In this document: piece after piece, positions 19,239 through 27,813 of the stretch
Layout: every line of letters starts with the position of its first letter
Position numbering within the stretch: position 1 is the first letter of the stretch
Assembly (NCBI RefSeq): GCF_010894435.1
Contig: NZ_JAAIXZ010000001.1
Coordinates: forward strand, 402,322-466,321
DNA: 64,000 nucleotides
Direction of reading: 5' to 3'
Source of the DNA: Pyxidicoccus trucidator
Lineage (GTDB): Bacteria; Myxococcota; Myxococcia; Myxococcales; Myxococcaceae
The notes under the pieces: model-generated
What the model saw: only the letters and a program-made list of their open reading frames with translations
What the model was told of the DNA's origin: nothing
Database searches by the model: none
Program-made: the position numbers and the translations under genes

Positions 19239-20102
19239 CTACCCGCGGTCCTCGGCGCCCCGGCGGTACCGTGCCGGAGTGAAGCCCGTGGCCCTGCGGA
19301 ACGCCGTGGTGAAGCGACTCTGCGAGCTGAAGCCACACGCGAGCGCGATATCCGCGAGCGGCAGCTCCGTGTCTCGAATCAGCCCCTCCGCCTTCTCCAC
19401 GCGGAGCCGCTCCACGTAGGCCCTCGGCGTCTCTCCCGTGGAGGACTTGAAGGCTCGCGCGAAGTGGTACGGGCTGAGCTGCGCACGCGCCGCCAGGTCG
19501 GCCAGATGGAGCGGGCCCTCCAGGTGCGCGATGGCGAAGAGGTGGACGCGTCGAAGCGCCGCGGGGGAGAGGCCGCCACGCGCGCGGTTCGGCCGGGGGC
19601 GACTGGAGGCCGGCACGCTCGCGAGAGAACGAAGCCGTGTGGCATGGGCCTCCTGGATGGCTCGCGTCTGGGCGAGGAAGCGCGCGACCACCGCCAGCTC
19701 GCCCGTGCGCCAGGAAGCAAAGAGCCGGAGTCCCTCGTCCCGGAGCGGGCCCCACAGGCTCTCAATCCATTCACGAGCGTGCGGGGTGAGCTCCACCCGG
19801 GCTTCCTGTCCGGAGTCCGAGGTGGGGAGCACGCGGACGTACCCCGCCAGCTCCAGCCGCTCGACCACCGCCGCGTTCTCACGCCTGCCCAGCCCCAGGG
19901 CAGAGACCAGCTCCGAGGCCGTGGCGGGCCCGTACTGCAGCCGGTCCAGGTACTGAAGCTCCACATGCCCCAGCGCGAGCACCGCCCCGGCGGCATCGTT
20001 CACGGCCTCCGCGGCGCTCTGGAACAGGGGAACCTCCCGTCCGAGCTCCATCAGCACCGCGTCACGCCTTGCATTGCCACGCCGGGAGGGAGCCTGGGCC
20101 AT
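19239..20102 (-). CDS. transcription regulator fusing MarR-like and AraC-type DNA-binding domains
   Basis: 287 residues. The N-terminal half (about 30-150) reads as a MarR winged helix (LQYLDRLQYGPATASELVSA, VERLELAGYVRVL, LTPHAREWIESLWGPL). The C-terminal 100 residues are a two-helix-turn-helix AraC domain (LADLAARAQLSPYHFARAFK, ETPRAYVERLRVEKA, ADIALACGFSSQSRFTTAFR). Both halves could bind DNA, so a bipartite operator is possible. ATG at 20102 has AGGA 10 nt upstream; a GTG at 20117 is possible. The divergent interval on its 5' side holds a Y RNA gene, not a protein gene, so its target is not obvious. Confidence 0.8.
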   Translation of the reverse strand: MAQAPSRRGNARRDAVLMELGREVPLFQSAAEAVNDAAGAVLALGHVELQYLDRLQYGPATASELVSALGLGRRENAAVVERLELAGYVRVLPTSDSGQEARVELTPHAREWIESLWGPLRDEGLRLFASWRTGELAVVARFLAQTRAIQEAHATRLRSLASVPASSRPRPNRARGGLSPAALRRVHLFAIAHLEGPLHLADLAARAQLSPYHFARAFKSSTGETPRAYVERLRVEKAEGLIRDTELPLADIALACGFSSQSRFTTAFRRATGFTPARYRRGAEDRG

Positions 20103-20210
20103 GCGGGATGTCCTCACCTGGGTCTCAGCACCACGGGCCCGACTCTGCCACGGCCCGCGGGGCCCCGCAGCCCGGCTGTCAGGCCCGCCTACGCCACCGC
20201 GTCCCTCACC

Positions 20211-20359
20211 GTGCGCCCGGCCGAAGAGGCCCTACACGCCCAGGACTTCGCTGGTTCGAATCCAGCCCCCTCCGCTTCGTGGAGGGGTAGCCAGGTGGTC
20301 GAAGGCACCAGACTGTAATCTGGCAGGTCTCCAACCATGGCTTCTCCACTCGGGCGCAC
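20211..20359 (+). ncRNA. Y RNA (YrlA-type) with permuted tRNA-Tyr-like module, copy A
   Basis: About 149 nt. Terminal helix GTGCGCCCG (20211-20219) with CGGGCGCAC (20351-20359), 9 bp. Ro-site-like strands: GGCCGAAGAGGCCCTACA on the 5' side and GGCTTCTCCACTCGGGC on the 3' side. Inside, in permuted order: T arm CTGG-TTCGAA-TCCAG (20251-20265); acceptor-like helix CCCCTCC (20267-20273) with GGAGGGG (20281-20287) closed by GCTTCGT; D arm GCC/GGC; anticodon arm CCAGA-CTGTAA-TCTGG (20308-20323) with a GTA triplet as in tRNA-Tyr but a 6-nt loop. It is not a broken tRNA: the acceptor 3' strand lies upstream of the 5' strand. It stands alone between two minus-strand genes. Confidence 0.82.
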
Positions 20360-20372
20360 TCCGCTTCCCCCA

Positions 20373-20391
20373 CCGGGGTGACTCACCCCGG
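20373..20391. terminator. hairpin overlapping the helicase stop codon
   Basis: CCGGGGTG-ACT-CACCCCGG, perfect 8-bp stem. It overlaps the stop of the minus-strand helicase gene (20383-20385) and lies 14 bp after the Y RNA end, so it could terminate both. No T-run. Confidence 0.45.
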
Positions 20392-22695
20392 CATCAGGAA
20401 GCGGGCGATGACGCGCTTGAGGCCCACGCTTCCGCCGAACTCCACCGTCACCTTCGCGTTGGGCCCGCTGCCGTCCGCGGAGACGATGCGGCCGACGCCG
20501 AACTGCTCGTGGCGCACGCGCATGCCGCGCACGTCCCCGCCCACGCCGTCCATGTCCGACGACGCCTGCGAGTACGAGCGGTCGATGCGCGGCCCGTCAT
20601 CCTCGTCCCACGTGCGCTTGCGCGGGGCCACCGCGACGGCCCGGGACGGCGCCGGCACCTCCTGCTCGCTGATGCCGAACAGCGCCGGGGGCACGTCCTG
20701 CAGGAAGCGGCTGGGCGGGTTGTAGCGCAGCTCGCCGAACAGCGAGCGGCACTGCGCCAGGCTCACGAAGAGCCGCTTGCGCGCGCGCGTGAAGCCCACG
20801 TAGCAGAGGCGCCGCTCCTCGGCCATGTCCTCGCTGGAGTCCGGGTCCTCGCCCTTGAGCGAGCGCGCGTGCGGGAAGACTCCGTCCTCCAGGCCCGTCA
20901 TGAACACCGCGTCGAACTCCAGGCCCTTCGCCGCGTGCAGCGTCATCAGCGCCACCCGGCCATCGCCCACCTCCGCGTCCGCCTCGCCCACCAGGGAAAT
21001 CTGCTCCAGGAAGGCCTGCAGGGGCGGCGTGTCCGCCGACAGCGGCGCCGCGTCCACCTCCGGAGGCACCTCGGCGGGCGCGTTCTGCGCCGCCTGCACC
21101 GCCGCTGCCGCCCGGTTCAGGTCGAACTCCTGCGCCGCGCCCAGGAACTCCTTGAGGTTCTCCGCGCGCGTCTGGGACTCGTCGCTGCCCTCGGCCTGCA
21201 GCGTCTCCACCAGCTTCGTCTCTTCCAGCATCTGGTGGACGGCGCCCGCCGCGTCCTTCGCGTCCTGCGCGAAGGCGGTCAACGAGGCCAGCAGCGCGCG
21301 GAAGCCCTTCAGCCGCTTCACCGCCGTGGAGTTGAGCGCGGGGATGCCCTCCGGCTCGGCCAGGGCTTCGTACAGACTCACCCCGCGCGAGTTGGCATGG
21401 TCCGTCACCCGCTCCACCGTGGTGTCACCGATGCCACGCGCCGGTGTGTTGATGATGCGCAGCAGGTCCGCGTCCGAGCGCGGGTTCACCATCAGCCGCA
21501 GGTACGCCGAGGCGTCGCGCACCTCCGCCCGGTCATAGAAGCTGCGTCCGCTCACCAGCGTGTACGGCACCCGCGCCAGCCGCAGCGCCTCTTCCAGCAC
21601 GCGGCTCTGTGCGTTCACCCGGTAGAACACCGCCATGCTGGAGAACTTGATGAAGCCCTCCCGCTGGAGCGCCAGAATCTGCCGCGCCACCTCCTGCGCT
21701 TCGGAGCGCTCGTCCCGGTTGAGCAGGAGGTTGAGCGTCTGGCCCTTCTGGCGGTCCGACCAGAGCTTCTTGGGCATGCGCCGCGTGTTGCGGCTGATGA
21801 CCTCGTGCGCCGCCGAGAGGATGTTCTGGTCCGAGCGGTAGTTCTGCTCCAGCTTCACCACCTTCGCGCCAGCGTACTGCTGCGGGAACTCGAGGATGTT
21901 GTCCACGTTGGCGCCGCGCCAGCGGTAGATGGACTGGTCGTCGTCGCCCACCACCACCAGGTTCGACGACGGGGGCGGCGCCAGCTGCATCAGCAGCTCG
22001 TACTGCACCGGGTTGGTGTCCTGGAACTCGTCCACCAGCACGTGGTGGAAGCGGCGACGGTAGTTGGCCAGCACGTCCGGCTTCGTGCGGAACAGCGTCA
22101 CCAGCAGGAGCAGCAGGTCGCCGAAGTCCACCGCGTTCGCCGTGCGCAGCCGCGCCTGGTAGGCCGCGTACACCTTGCGGATGATGAGGCCGCGCTCGTC
22201 GCCCGGCTCCACCTGCATCTGCTCCGGCAGGCGGGCCGCGTTCTTCTCCTGGTCGATGCGGTGCAGGATTTCACGCGGCTGCATGGGCACCTCGATGCCC
22301 GCGTCGCGCATGGCCCGCTTCACCACGTTGAGCTGGTCCCCGTCGTCGTAGATGACGAACGAGCGCGTGAGCCCCACGTGCTCCGCCTCGCGCCGCAGAA
22401 TCAGGGCCGCCGACGAGTGGAACGTGCTCACCACCAGGTCGTTCGCCTGGGCACCGAGCAGCTGGGTGAGACGCTCGCGCATCTCCCGGGCCGCCTTGTT
22501 CGTGAAGGTGACGGCGAGGATTCGCCACGGGAAGACGCCGCGGACCTTCACCAGGTGCGCCACCCGGCGGGTGATGACGCGCGTCTTGCCGCTGCCGGCG
22601 CCCGACAGGACGAGCAGGGGGCCGTCGCCGTGCAGCACGGCCTCGCGCTGGGGCGGGTTCAGGTCTTCGAGAAGGACGGATTCGTGGAGGCTCAC
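20383..22695 (-). CDS. UvrD/PcrA-type superfamily 1 DNA helicase
   Basis: 770 residues, a 3'-5' ATP-dependent helicase of excision and recombination repair. SF1 motifs in order: GAGSGKTRVITRR (Walker A), FTNKAAREMRER, VDEFQDTNPVQYELL (Walker B), VGDDDQSIYRWRGA, LEQNYRSDQNIL, MTLHAAKGLEFDAVF and CYVGFTRARKRL. The C-terminal 60 residues (EQFGVGRIVSADG, KVTVEFGG) match the PcrA tail that contacts RNA polymerase. It could be named pcrA or uvrD. The start ATG is 22695; upstream lies the divergent thioesterase gene. Confidence 0.93.
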   Translation of the reverse strand: MSLHESVLLEDLNPPQREAVLHGDGPLLVLSGAGSGKTRVITRRVAHLVKVRGVFPWRILAVTFTNKAAREMRERLTQLLGAQANDLVVSTFHSSAALILRREAEHVGLTRSFVIYDDGDQLNVVKRAMRDAGIEVPMQPREILHRIDQEKNAARLPEQMQVEPGDERGLIIRKVYAAYQARLRTANAVDFGDLLLLLVTLFRTKPDVLANYRRRFHHVLVDEFQDTNPVQYELLMQLAPPPSSNLVVVGDDDQSIYRWRGANVDNILEFPQQYAGAKVVKLEQNYRSDQNILSAAHEVISRNTRRMPKKLWSDRQKGQTLNLLLNRDERSEAQEVARQILALQREGFIKFSSMAVFYRVNAQSRVLEEALRLARVPYTLVSGRSFYDRAEVRDASAYLRLMVNPRSDADLLRIINTPARGIGDTTVERVTDHANSRGVSLYEALAEPEGIPALNSTAVKRLKGFRALLASLTAFAQDAKDAAGAVHQMLEETKLVETLQAEGSDESQTRAENLKEFLGAAQEFDLNRAAAAVQAAQNAPAEVPPEVDAAPLSADTPPLQAFLEQISLVGEADAEVGDGRVALMTLHAAKGLEFDAVFMTGLEDGVFPHARSLKGEDPDSSEDMAEERRLCYVGFTRARKRLFVSLAQCRSLFGELRYNPPSRFLQDVPPALFGISEQEVPAPSRAVAVAPRKRTWDEDDGPRIDRSYSQASSDMDGVGGDVRGMRVRHEQFGVGRIVSADGSGPNAKVTVEFGGSVGLKRVIARFLMPG

Positions 22696-22817
22696 AGGGG
22701 ACTCGAAAAGGAACCCCTGCTTCTAACGTCTTTCACCGTCCGGTGGGCGTCCTTCCACCACCTGCCCGGTTGCCCGGTCCCCACCCTCGCGGGCCTCATA
22801 TATAAGGATACGAGCCC

Positions 22818-23303
22818 ATGTCCGACTCCCCGTCCGACCCGTCATCAAAGCCCTCGCAGGCCGACCTGGACCGCTACGCGGCGCTCTTCAACCAGAGCAT
22901 CAACCTCCGCCACTTCGGCGCCCACCTCGCCTTCCCTGAGGGCCGCAAGACGGTCATCACCCTCCCGGAGCTCCGCCCTGAGCACCGCGGAGGGCTGGGC
23001 AGTGCCGCCGCCGTCAACGGAGGCATCCTCGCCGCCATGTTCGACCTGGCCATCGGCTGCTGCGGTGCCCTGGCGGACCCCTCCCGCCGCTGCGCCACCG
23101 TCCAGCTCTCCATGAGCTTCGAGCGCGCCGTCACCGGGGAGAACATGCGGGTAGAGGCGGAGGTGGACACCAAGACGGTCTCCCTCCTCTTCGTCTCCGC
23201 CCGGGCCCTCGACGGGCAGGGCCGCGTGTGCGCCCGCGCCCAGGGTGTCGTGAAGCTCTCCACCCTCCCCTGGCCCTCCGGCGAGAGCCCCGCAGTCACC
23301 TGA
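22818..23303 (+). CDS. PaaI-type hotdog thioesterase
   Basis: 161 residues, single hotdog domain. RGGLGSAAAVNGGILAAM and FDLAIGCCGALADPS form the central helix with the catalytic Asp/Asn region of the PaaI/YbgC-like thioesterases; VQLSMSFERAV and VEAEVDTKTVSLLFVSARA form the sheet. It probably hydrolyses an acyl-CoA of unknown chain. The N-terminus is a Ser/Pro-rich 15-residue extension. It is divergent from the helicase gene and lies 143 bp before the sigma factor gene. Confidence 0.8.
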   Translation: MSDSPSDPSSKPSQADLDRYAALFNQSINLRHFGAHLAFPEGRKTVITLPELRPEHRGGLGSAAAVNGGILAAMFDLAIGCCGALADPSRRCATVQLSMSFERAVTGENMRVEAEVDTKTVSLLFVSARALDGQGRVCARAQGVVKLSTLPWPSGESPAVT

Positions 23304-23446
23304 GCCCTGGCTCCGCCAACCGACCTTTGGCTACTCCTCCCCACATCTTCGCGGCACCCGCCGATATGTCCGCCACGGACACACGTTACCCGGGCACCGG
23401 GGAGCCGACGGGCCCCGGAGACGCCACAGAGCGACGGGAAGACGGC

Positions 23447-24094
23447 ATGAGTGCAGCCGTGCAGGGCCTGCGGATGACGCTTCGGATGCCAAGGGAAGCC
23501 GAGGAACCAGTGGAAGAGGTGCCGGCGCGCGAGGGGGAAGAAGACGCCCTGTCGCGCCGGGCGCTGGTCGGCGACCGGGCGGCCTGGGACGCGTTGGTGG
23601 CACGCCACCACCGCCGGGTCGTGGTATCGCTGCTCGCCCGGGGCGTCCGGGTGGACCGGGCGCATGAGCTGGCCCAGGAGACCTGGGCGCGGCTCATCCA
23701 ACAACAGCAGCGCGGGCTGCTGACGGAGCTGCGCCTGCCCAACCTCGCCCTCACCCAGGCGGCCTTCCTGGCCGCGGACGATGCCCGCCGCTCCCGGCGG
23801 GAGTCCATCTCCGGGGCGGTGGAGGAGCTACCGGAGCGGCAGCACCCGGTGGACCCGTCGGTGTCCGCGGAGCGGCGCCTCCTCTCGGAGGAGCAGCTGT
23901 CCCGCGCCCATGCCGCGCTGGCGCAGGTGTCGCCCGGCGCGCGCAACGTCTTCCTCCTGGCCTGTGACGGCCAGGAGCTACCCCATGCCGAAGTCGCCGC
24001 CCGGGTCGGACTGTCCGTCCAGCGCGTGCGACAGATCCTGTGCGAGGTCCGCAAGAAGCTGCGCACCGCGCTCGAGGAGGAGACCCATGCTTAA
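23447..24094 (+). CDS. ECF-like sigma-70 family factor
   Basis: 215 residues. Region 2: LVGDRAAWDALVARHHRRVV and DRAHELAQETWARLIQ. Region 4: VSPGARNVFLLACDGQELP and VAARVGLSVQRVRQIL. It directs RNA polymerase to alternative promoters. The frame is open to 23228, but the ATG at 23447 has GGGAAG 8 nt upstream; an ATG at 23366 has no such site. Its last 8 bp overlap the next gene, which encodes a small zinc-binding single-pass membrane protein, the normal arrangement for a sigma/anti-sigma pair. Confidence 0.82.
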   Translation: MSAAVQGLRMTLRMPREAEEPVEEVPAREGEEDALSRRALVGDRAAWDALVARHHRRVVVSLLARGVRVDRAHELAQETWARLIQQQQRGLLTELRLPNLALTQAAFLAADDARRSRRESISGAVEELPERQHPVDPSVSAERRLLSEEQLSRAHAALAQVSPGARNVFLLACDGQELPHAEVAARVGLSVQRVRQILCEVRKKLRTALEEETHA

Positions 24095-24629
24095 GCCCCA
24101 TCTGACCCGCGACTCCGCGGAGCAATACATCCTGGGGGCGCTGTCACCCGAAGCGTCGGCCGCGCTGGAAGCGCACACGCTGGAGTGCGAGCCCTGCGCC
24201 CTGCTGCTTCAGGAAGAAGCCGTCCTGTCCGAGCAGCTCCACGAGGTGGCGCATGCCTTCCCTCCGGAGGACCGCGTCATCCGCCCCGCCCGCTGGCACG
24301 TGCGGCGCGTGGCGGCGGGCGCGGTCGGCGCGGCGCTGGCGGCGGCGGCCTCGCTGGCCCTCGTCCTGCTGCCCGGCGGCCGCGGCCACCATCCCACCCG
24401 CATCGACGGCGGCCTGGCCAGGCCGTCGCTGGAGCTGGAGGTGGGAGTGCCGCACGCCATCATCGTGGCCTGTCCGGACCTGGCCACCGAGGACTCCTGC
24501 ACGCAGGAAGCCGCGGAGCGTGGGCTGCTGGTCCAGAACCCCTGGGGCACGGGTGAAGTGCCGCGTTACGAGGCCCGCACCGGCCTCCCCGAGGGCGCGG
24601 TGAGCGCGCGCGGCCCCGTGTCGCTGTGA
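24087..24629 (+). CDS. membrane-anchored anti-sigma factor (zinc-binding type)
   Basis: 180 residues. The N-terminal domain has HTLECEPCALLL (HxxxCxxC) as in zinc-binding anti-sigma (ZAS) domains, preceded by AEQYILGALSPEASAALEAH. One hydrophobic span follows (about 78-95, AGAVGAALAAAASLALVLLP), then a periplasmic tail of about 80 residues. It overlaps the sigma gene by 8 bp with GGAGGAG upstream of the ATG. It should hold the sigma factor at the membrane until a signal releases it. The next gene, for a secreted protein, may belong to the same operon. Confidence 0.82.
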   Translation: MLKPHLTRDSAEQYILGALSPEASAALEAHTLECEPCALLLQEEAVLSEQLHEVAHAFPPEDRVIRPARWHVRRVAAGAVGAALAAAASLALVLLPGGRGHHPTRIDGGLARPSLELEVGVPHAIIVACPDLATEDSCTQEAAERGLLVQNPWGTGEVPRYEARTGLPEGAVSARGPVSL

Positions 24630-24640
24630 GGACCCACGTC

Positions 24641-25810
24641 ATGGACTTCCGGAAGAAACTCGCCACCCTGCTGCTCGCGCTGGCCGCCACCGCGGCCGGA
24701 GCGCAGCCCTCGGGTGGCGCCCAGAAGCTGCCGGTAGGCTGGTACGTGACGGAGAGCGCCCCCAAGCGCTACGAGGCGGCCGTGGACACCACCGCCACGT
24801 GCGAGGGCACCCGCAGCGCCTCGCTCCGCTCGCTGACGTCGGACGAGAACGGCTACGGCACCTTCATGCAGGCCTTCGGCGCGCAGGACTTCCGCGGCAA
24901 GCGGCTGCGCTTCTCCGCCGCCGTGCGCGCCAAGGACGTGGACGGCTGGGCGGGCCTGTGGATGCGCGTGGAGGGGCCGGACCCCAAGCAGCCGCTCGCC
25001 TTCGACAACATGCAGTCGCGCGCGCTGGTGGGCTCCAGGGGCTGCAAGCGCTACGACGTGGTGCTGGACGTGCCGAAGGAGGCCACCACCATCATGGCCG
25101 GCCTCATCATGAGCGGCACCGGCCAGGCCTGGCTGGACGGCGTGCGCTTCGAGGTGGTGGACACCTCGGTGCCGGTGACGGACCTGCTCGCCTCGCGCCC
25201 CGTGGTGGCGTCCGGCGGACCCGCCGGCCTGGAGGAGTCCTTCCCGGTCGCCTCGAACGACCAGCTTCCCCTGGGCCGCGTGGGCGACATCTGGTTCAAC
25301 CATGGCCGCGTCGCCACGGACAAGCCGTATACCAAGCGCGGCGACGGCGTCTGGGTGAGCATCCTCTCCGAGGAAGTCTATGAGCACGGCATCGCCGTGA
25401 CGGGCACCTTCGGTCAGCGCCAGCTGGACCTGAAGGTGAAGGCCGGTGGACCGAAGACGCTCGTCGACGGCACCTGGGGCGGAGAGCCGGTCAACATCCT
25501 CATCTCGACGGAGAAGGTCGTCATGCGCTGGGGCCGCCTCACGCGTGAGCTGCCGCGGGACAAGGGCGCGCGGGTGGACGGCACGTGCAACCGCTACCAG
25601 GTGAATGACGGGCCGCGCGTGACGGACCAGCTCGACGTGTGCGGCGCGGCGCTCGGCACCCGGCCTCCGGCGGCCCAGCTCGTCGTGGCCCTGCTGGCCA
25701 ACGGCTTCCGCCCCACCCTGCCGCCGCAGACCTTCCCCATTCCGCAGCCGCCCGTGCGCAGCCGCCAGGCGCTCGACACGGAGCGCGGGTCGGGCATGGT
25801 CTCCCCCTGA
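24641..25810 (+). CDS. secreted two-domain protein with AraC-effector-like N-terminal module
   Basis: 389 residues with a signal peptide (LATLLLALAATAAGA). Residues about 30-190 match a beta-sandwich module (VGWYVTESAPKRYEAAVD, FMQAFGAQDFRGKRLRFS, VDGWAGLWMRVEG, IMSGTGQAWLDGVRFEVVD) that I know mainly as an effector part of AraC-type regulators; here it is exported without a DNA-binding domain. Residues 200-370 are of unknown type, with two Cys (DGTCNRY, LDVCGAAL) that may pair. It lies 11 bp after the anti-sigma gene. ATG at 24641 has GAGG 9 nt upstream. Confidence 0.7.
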   Translation: MDFRKKLATLLLALAATAAGAQPSGGAQKLPVGWYVTESAPKRYEAAVDTTATCEGTRSASLRSLTSDENGYGTFMQAFGAQDFRGKRLRFSAAVRAKDVDGWAGLWMRVEGPDPKQPLAFDNMQSRALVGSRGCKRYDVVLDVPKEATTIMAGLIMSGTGQAWLDGVRFEVVDTSVPVTDLLASRPVVASGGPAGLEESFPVASNDQLPLGRVGDIWFNHGRVATDKPYTKRGDGVWVSILSEEVYEHGIAVTGTFGQRQLDLKVKAGGPKTLVDGTWGGEPVNILISTEKVVMRWGRLTRELPRDKGARVDGTCNRYQVNDGPRVTDQLDVCGAALGTRPPAAQLVVALLANGFRPTLPPQTFPIPQPPVRSRQALDTERGSGMVSP

Positions 25811-25832
25811 GCGTGGGCGCCTCGTGAGCGCG

Positions 25833-25855
25833 GGGGCCCGTGAACAGCGGGCCCC
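25833..25855. terminator. bidirectional hairpin between convergent genes
   Basis: GGGGCCCG-TGAACAG-CGGGCCCC, perfect 8-bp stem with a 7-nt loop, between the ends of the secreted-protein gene (25810) and the minus-strand anti-sigma-like gene (25878). No T-run on either side. Confidence 0.55.
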
Positions 25856-25877
25856 GTCGCATCCGGGGTGCGTCCCT

Positions 25878-27059
25878 TCAGAAGGAGAAGTCGCGCTCCA
25901 GCGTCTCGCTGCCCGCCTGCACCGACAGGTGGGCCGAGCGCGCGCCCGTGGAGGACGCCGTCGTCAAATCGAACGCGAGCCCCTCGGGGCCCTGCGTGGG
26001 CTTGAGTGAGGGACGGCCGGGACTGAGGAACACCGCCGCCGTCACCGTCCGCCCCGACAGGGGCTGCACCAGCAGCCGGACGTGCTGGCGCTCACGGACC
26101 AGCACCACGCGGAAGTCGCGCCGCTCGTCCAGCACCTCGCGCTGCTCCGGGTGGCGGGCCGCGGAGGGACGCTGCGCCACCGGGGCGCGGGAGCTGCGCG
26201 CGGCGCGACCCACCGAGCCCTCCTCCATGTCCAGCGCCTCTTCCACCGCGTCCTCGCCCTCGCCCAATGCCAGCACGGCCTGGGCGCACTCGCCACAGCG
26301 GGCCGTGTGCGCGTCCACGCGCGAGCGCTCGTCCTCGGTCATCAGCCCCATGTCGAAACGCCAGAGGTCGTCCGCACTGAGGTGACGACGCGGGGGCGCA
26401 TCCACCGGCGCCGCATCCGCCATGTCCGCGCGGCAGTCCACACAGACCTGGAGGTGGGAGGTCAGCGTCTGGGGCCTGCCCGTCCAGGTGGCCACCAGGT
26501 CATCGCAGTCGACCCGGGCGGAGAACCACCAGGCCGTGTCCTGCTCGGCGGGCTCGAGGAGGTCGCGCTCCTGCCGGCGCTGCGGATTGAGGGGAATGAA
26601 CCAGCGAGCTCTCGGGCGGAGTGACGAATCCAATGTCCCGAGCGCGGTGAGAAAGCGCTCTCGAAGCTGCGCGGCCTCGCCGTCGAGGGCACCATGAAGG
26701 CCCTCCCAGGCGGCAAGTGCGCGGGCGGCGGAGGCGGCCCTGTCGCGGGCGGCAAGTCCCTCCATCGCCGAGGCCCTCCACATCTCGGCCTCGTCCCCCC
26801 CATCCAATGCAACTTCGACAGCTTCTTCCGCGGCCCTGAGCAGCACCGGCTGCAGCGACTGGGGCTTCTGTGCTTTCAGCCAGGCCTCCACTTGCGGTCG
26901 ACCCAGGCCCCGGAGGGCGTCATCCACACCTTCAGTCCCCACCCGGGAGGAGCGCCGCAAGAAGTCTCCCGCGGCCTCGAGCACTTCACCGGGAGATGAC
27001 TTCGCCGAAGACAGCTGGGAGCGGCGGGCGGAATAGCGGGACAGAGCGTCGACCTTCAT
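25878..27059 (-). CDS. soluble protein with two zinc-binding HxxxCxxC motifs, putative anti-sigma factor
   Basis: 393 residues, no membrane span. Two ZAS-like motifs: HLQVCVDC near residue 202 and HTARCGEC near 250. The N-terminal 170 residues are helical and Ala/Glu-rich; the C-terminal 100 (HVRLLVQPLSGRTVTAAVF) look like beta strands. It follows the minus-strand sigma gene by 46 bp and has a perfect AGGAGG 8 nt before its ATG. By position and motifs it is the partner of that sigma factor, acting in the cytosol rather than at the membrane. Confidence 0.7.
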   Translation of the reverse strand: MKVDALSRYSARRSQLSSAKSSPGEVLEAAGDFLRRSSRVGTEGVDDALRGLGRPQVEAWLKAQKPQSLQPVLLRAAEEAVEVALDGGDEAEMWRASAMEGLAARDRAASAARALAAWEGLHGALDGEAAQLRERFLTALGTLDSSLRPRARWFIPLNPQRRQERDLLEPAEQDTAWWFSARVDCDDLVATWTGRPQTLTSHLQVCVDCRADMADAAPVDAPPRRHLSADDLWRFDMGLMTEDERSRVDAHTARCGECAQAVLALGEGEDAVEEALDMEEGSVGRAARSSRAPVAQRPSAARHPEQREVLDERRDFRVVLVRERQHVRLLVQPLSGRTVTAAVFLSPGRPSLKPTQGPEGLAFDLTTASSTGARSAHLSVQAGSETLERDFSF

Positions 27060-27105
27060 GGATTCAATCCTCCTGGGTACCCGGGGTTGTGGCCGGGAAG
27101 GAGGC

Positions 27106-27774
27106 TCACGCTTCCTCCCCTTGCGACTCGCGCTGGAGATCCAACAGGTAGAGCTTCAGGTAGGCCTGAGCGCGACTGACGCGCTTGTAGGAGTTGACCA
27201 CGCTGATGTTCAGACGGCGGGCACATTCTTCGTGATCCTCGACGTCCTCGTGGTGGTACAGCTCCCATGCGGAGGCCTCCTTCGGGTGCTCCTGCTGGAG
27301 TCTGGCAAACGCCGCCCAGTACAGCTCCTGGGCCTCGGCGCGCTCCTCGCGGCGCTTTCCTGCTTCGACAGCCTGGACCACCTGGGAAGGTGACTCCTCC
27401 ATGGCGTCATCGGGGTCCGACGAAGGCGCCGCGAGCTCTTCGCGGTGCCTCCGGTAGAAGTCGATGGCCACGTGCTTGACGATGCGCAGGAAGAACGTCT
27501 TGGGAGACGCGCTGCGTCCGGGCATCTGCTCTGAGACGCCCCTGAACTGGTCCAGACCGCGGTCGATGAACTTCCCCACCGCGTCCTGGAAGAGCTCGTC
27601 CGCGTCCGCTGGGGAACCGCGGCCGTAGCTCGCCTGGATCTTGCTGATGACATAGCGCGCGGGGCGGCCCCACCGGTCCACCAACGAACCGAGGTGGGCC
27701 TTGAAGGGCTCGCCAGCGGCGCGGCGGCGGACCACCTCCGCGAACAATTCGTCATCCGTGAGCTGCTCGTACAC
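27106..27774 (-). CDS. ECF-like sigma factor
   Basis: 222 residues. Region 2 covers about 40-115 (PARYVISKIQASYG, ADELFQDAVGKFIDRGL, TFFLRIVKHVAIDFYRRH) and region 4 about 150-215 (YWAAFARLQQEHPKEASA, EECARRLNISVVNSYKRVSR). The start is a GTG at 27774. Linker 118-140 is acidic. The next gene encodes the two-zinc-motif protein, so the pair is probably a sigma/anti-sigma unit. A hairpin, CCGGGAG-ACCC-CTCCCGG at 27796-27813, lies 22 bp upstream of the start and may be an operator or leader structure. Confidence 0.8.
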   Translation of the reverse strand: MYEQLTDDELFAEVVRRRAAGEPFKAHLGSLVDRWGRPARYVISKIQASYGRGSPADADELFQDAVGKFIDRGLDQFRGVSEQMPGRSASPKTFFLRIVKHVAIDFYRRHREELAAPSSDPDDAMEESPSQVVQAVEAGKRREERAEAQELYWAAFARLQQEHPKEASAWELYHHEDVEDHEECARRLNISVVNSYKRVSRAQAYLKLYLLDLQRESQGEEA

Positions 27775-27795
27775 CGGAAGGACCTGGGGGCTGTG

Positions 27796-27813
27796 CCGGG
27801 AGACCCCTCCCGG
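27796..27813 (-). promoter_or_regulatory. inverted repeat upstream of the ECF sigma gene
   Basis: CCGGGAG-ACCC-CTCCCGG, 7-bp perfect stem, centred 30 bp before the GTG start. It could be a leader hairpin or a regulator site; no known consensus is recognised. Confidence 0.35.

Noticed and set aside
20074-23115. 1013-residue plus-strand ORF over the Y RNA, helicase and thioesterase
   Set aside because: It is antisense to the helicase and has no family motifs; the real plus-strand features are the Y RNA and the thioesterase gene.
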